From Didemnitutus sp041906465 (lineage in GTDB: Bacteria > Verrucomicrobiota > Verrucomicrobiia > Opitutales > Opitutaceae): 64,000 bases of DNA. The DNA lies in contig JAYRJE010000011.1 of assembly GCA_041906465.1 (NCBI GenBank), positions 1 to 64,000 of the forward strand, read 5' to 3'. Below, one piece after another: positions 63,996-64,000 of this stretch (the first letter of the stretch is position 1; every line of letters begins with the position of its first letter). Made by a program: the position numbers and the translations under genes. Under the pieces are notes generated by a model. The model did no database searches, was not told the origin of the DNA, and saw only the letters and a list, made by a program, of their open reading frames with translations.

Positions 63996-64000
63996 GGGGA

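Overview
The window is GC-rich (clearly above 60 percent by eye), densely coded bacterial chromosome. Gene style and content suggest an Opitutaceae-like member of the Verrucomicrobiota: cobalamin import next to cobalamin-dependent MetH, a GH127 arabinofuranosidase, a PadR-PspC operon, NfeD plus FloA, a GIDE-LemA fusion, and many dispersed palindromes that begin with GTAG and end with CTAC. This placement is an inference; there is no rRNA in the window to confirm it. I found no tRNA, rRNA, CRISPR array or intact transposon.

Region 1 (1-10.8 kb) is about vitamin B12. After a possible IS21-type remnant comes metH on the minus strand. Divergent from it, a cobalamin riboswitch leads a tightly overlapping operon: btuB, a DUF71 ATP-pyrophosphatase of the B12-salvage type, btuF, btuC, btuD and a second BtuF-like protein without a signal peptide. 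The cell appears to import corrinoids and use them in MetH. metH carries a 26-codon in-frame insertion made of 7-nt repeats.

Region 2 (10.9-24.4 kb) holds a GH127 enzyme, a DUF885 metallopeptidase-like protein, small membrane proteins, a PadR-PspC operon behind a perfect palindrome, RecQ, two long twin palindromes upstream of recQ, an AlkZ/YcaQ-like DNA glycosylase and several small proteins.

Region 3 (24.6-44 kb) is mostly housekeeping: an ABC exporter, TatA, aldose epimerase, an NfeD-NfeD-FloA membrane operon, a NupC transporter, gamma carbonic anhydrase, DHFR with a GIDE-LemA protein, alanine dehydrogenase, cyclophilin, GmhA, RecF, TauE and RuvC.

Region 4 (44.1-56.1 kb) is the most interesting. 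A SulP anion transporter is followed by an operon that looks like hydrogenase-4 (hyfB-hyfB-hyfC-hyfE-hyfF-hyfG-hyfHI). The large subunit has lost the Ni-Fe cysteine ligands, while the iron-sulfur cysteines and the antiporter-like subunits are intact. This is an energy-converting hydrogenase-related (Ehr) complex rather than a hydrogenase. It has two tandem HyfB paralogs, and between them a gene for a helix-turn-helix plus PTS EIIA-Ntr-like protein, translationally coupled to the second hyfB.

Region 5 (56.2-64 kb) contains a hybrid PAS histidine kinase, ferrochelatase, catalase divergent from OxyR (cysteines exactly at 199 and 208) and an alpha/beta hydrolase with an unusual N-terminal domain.
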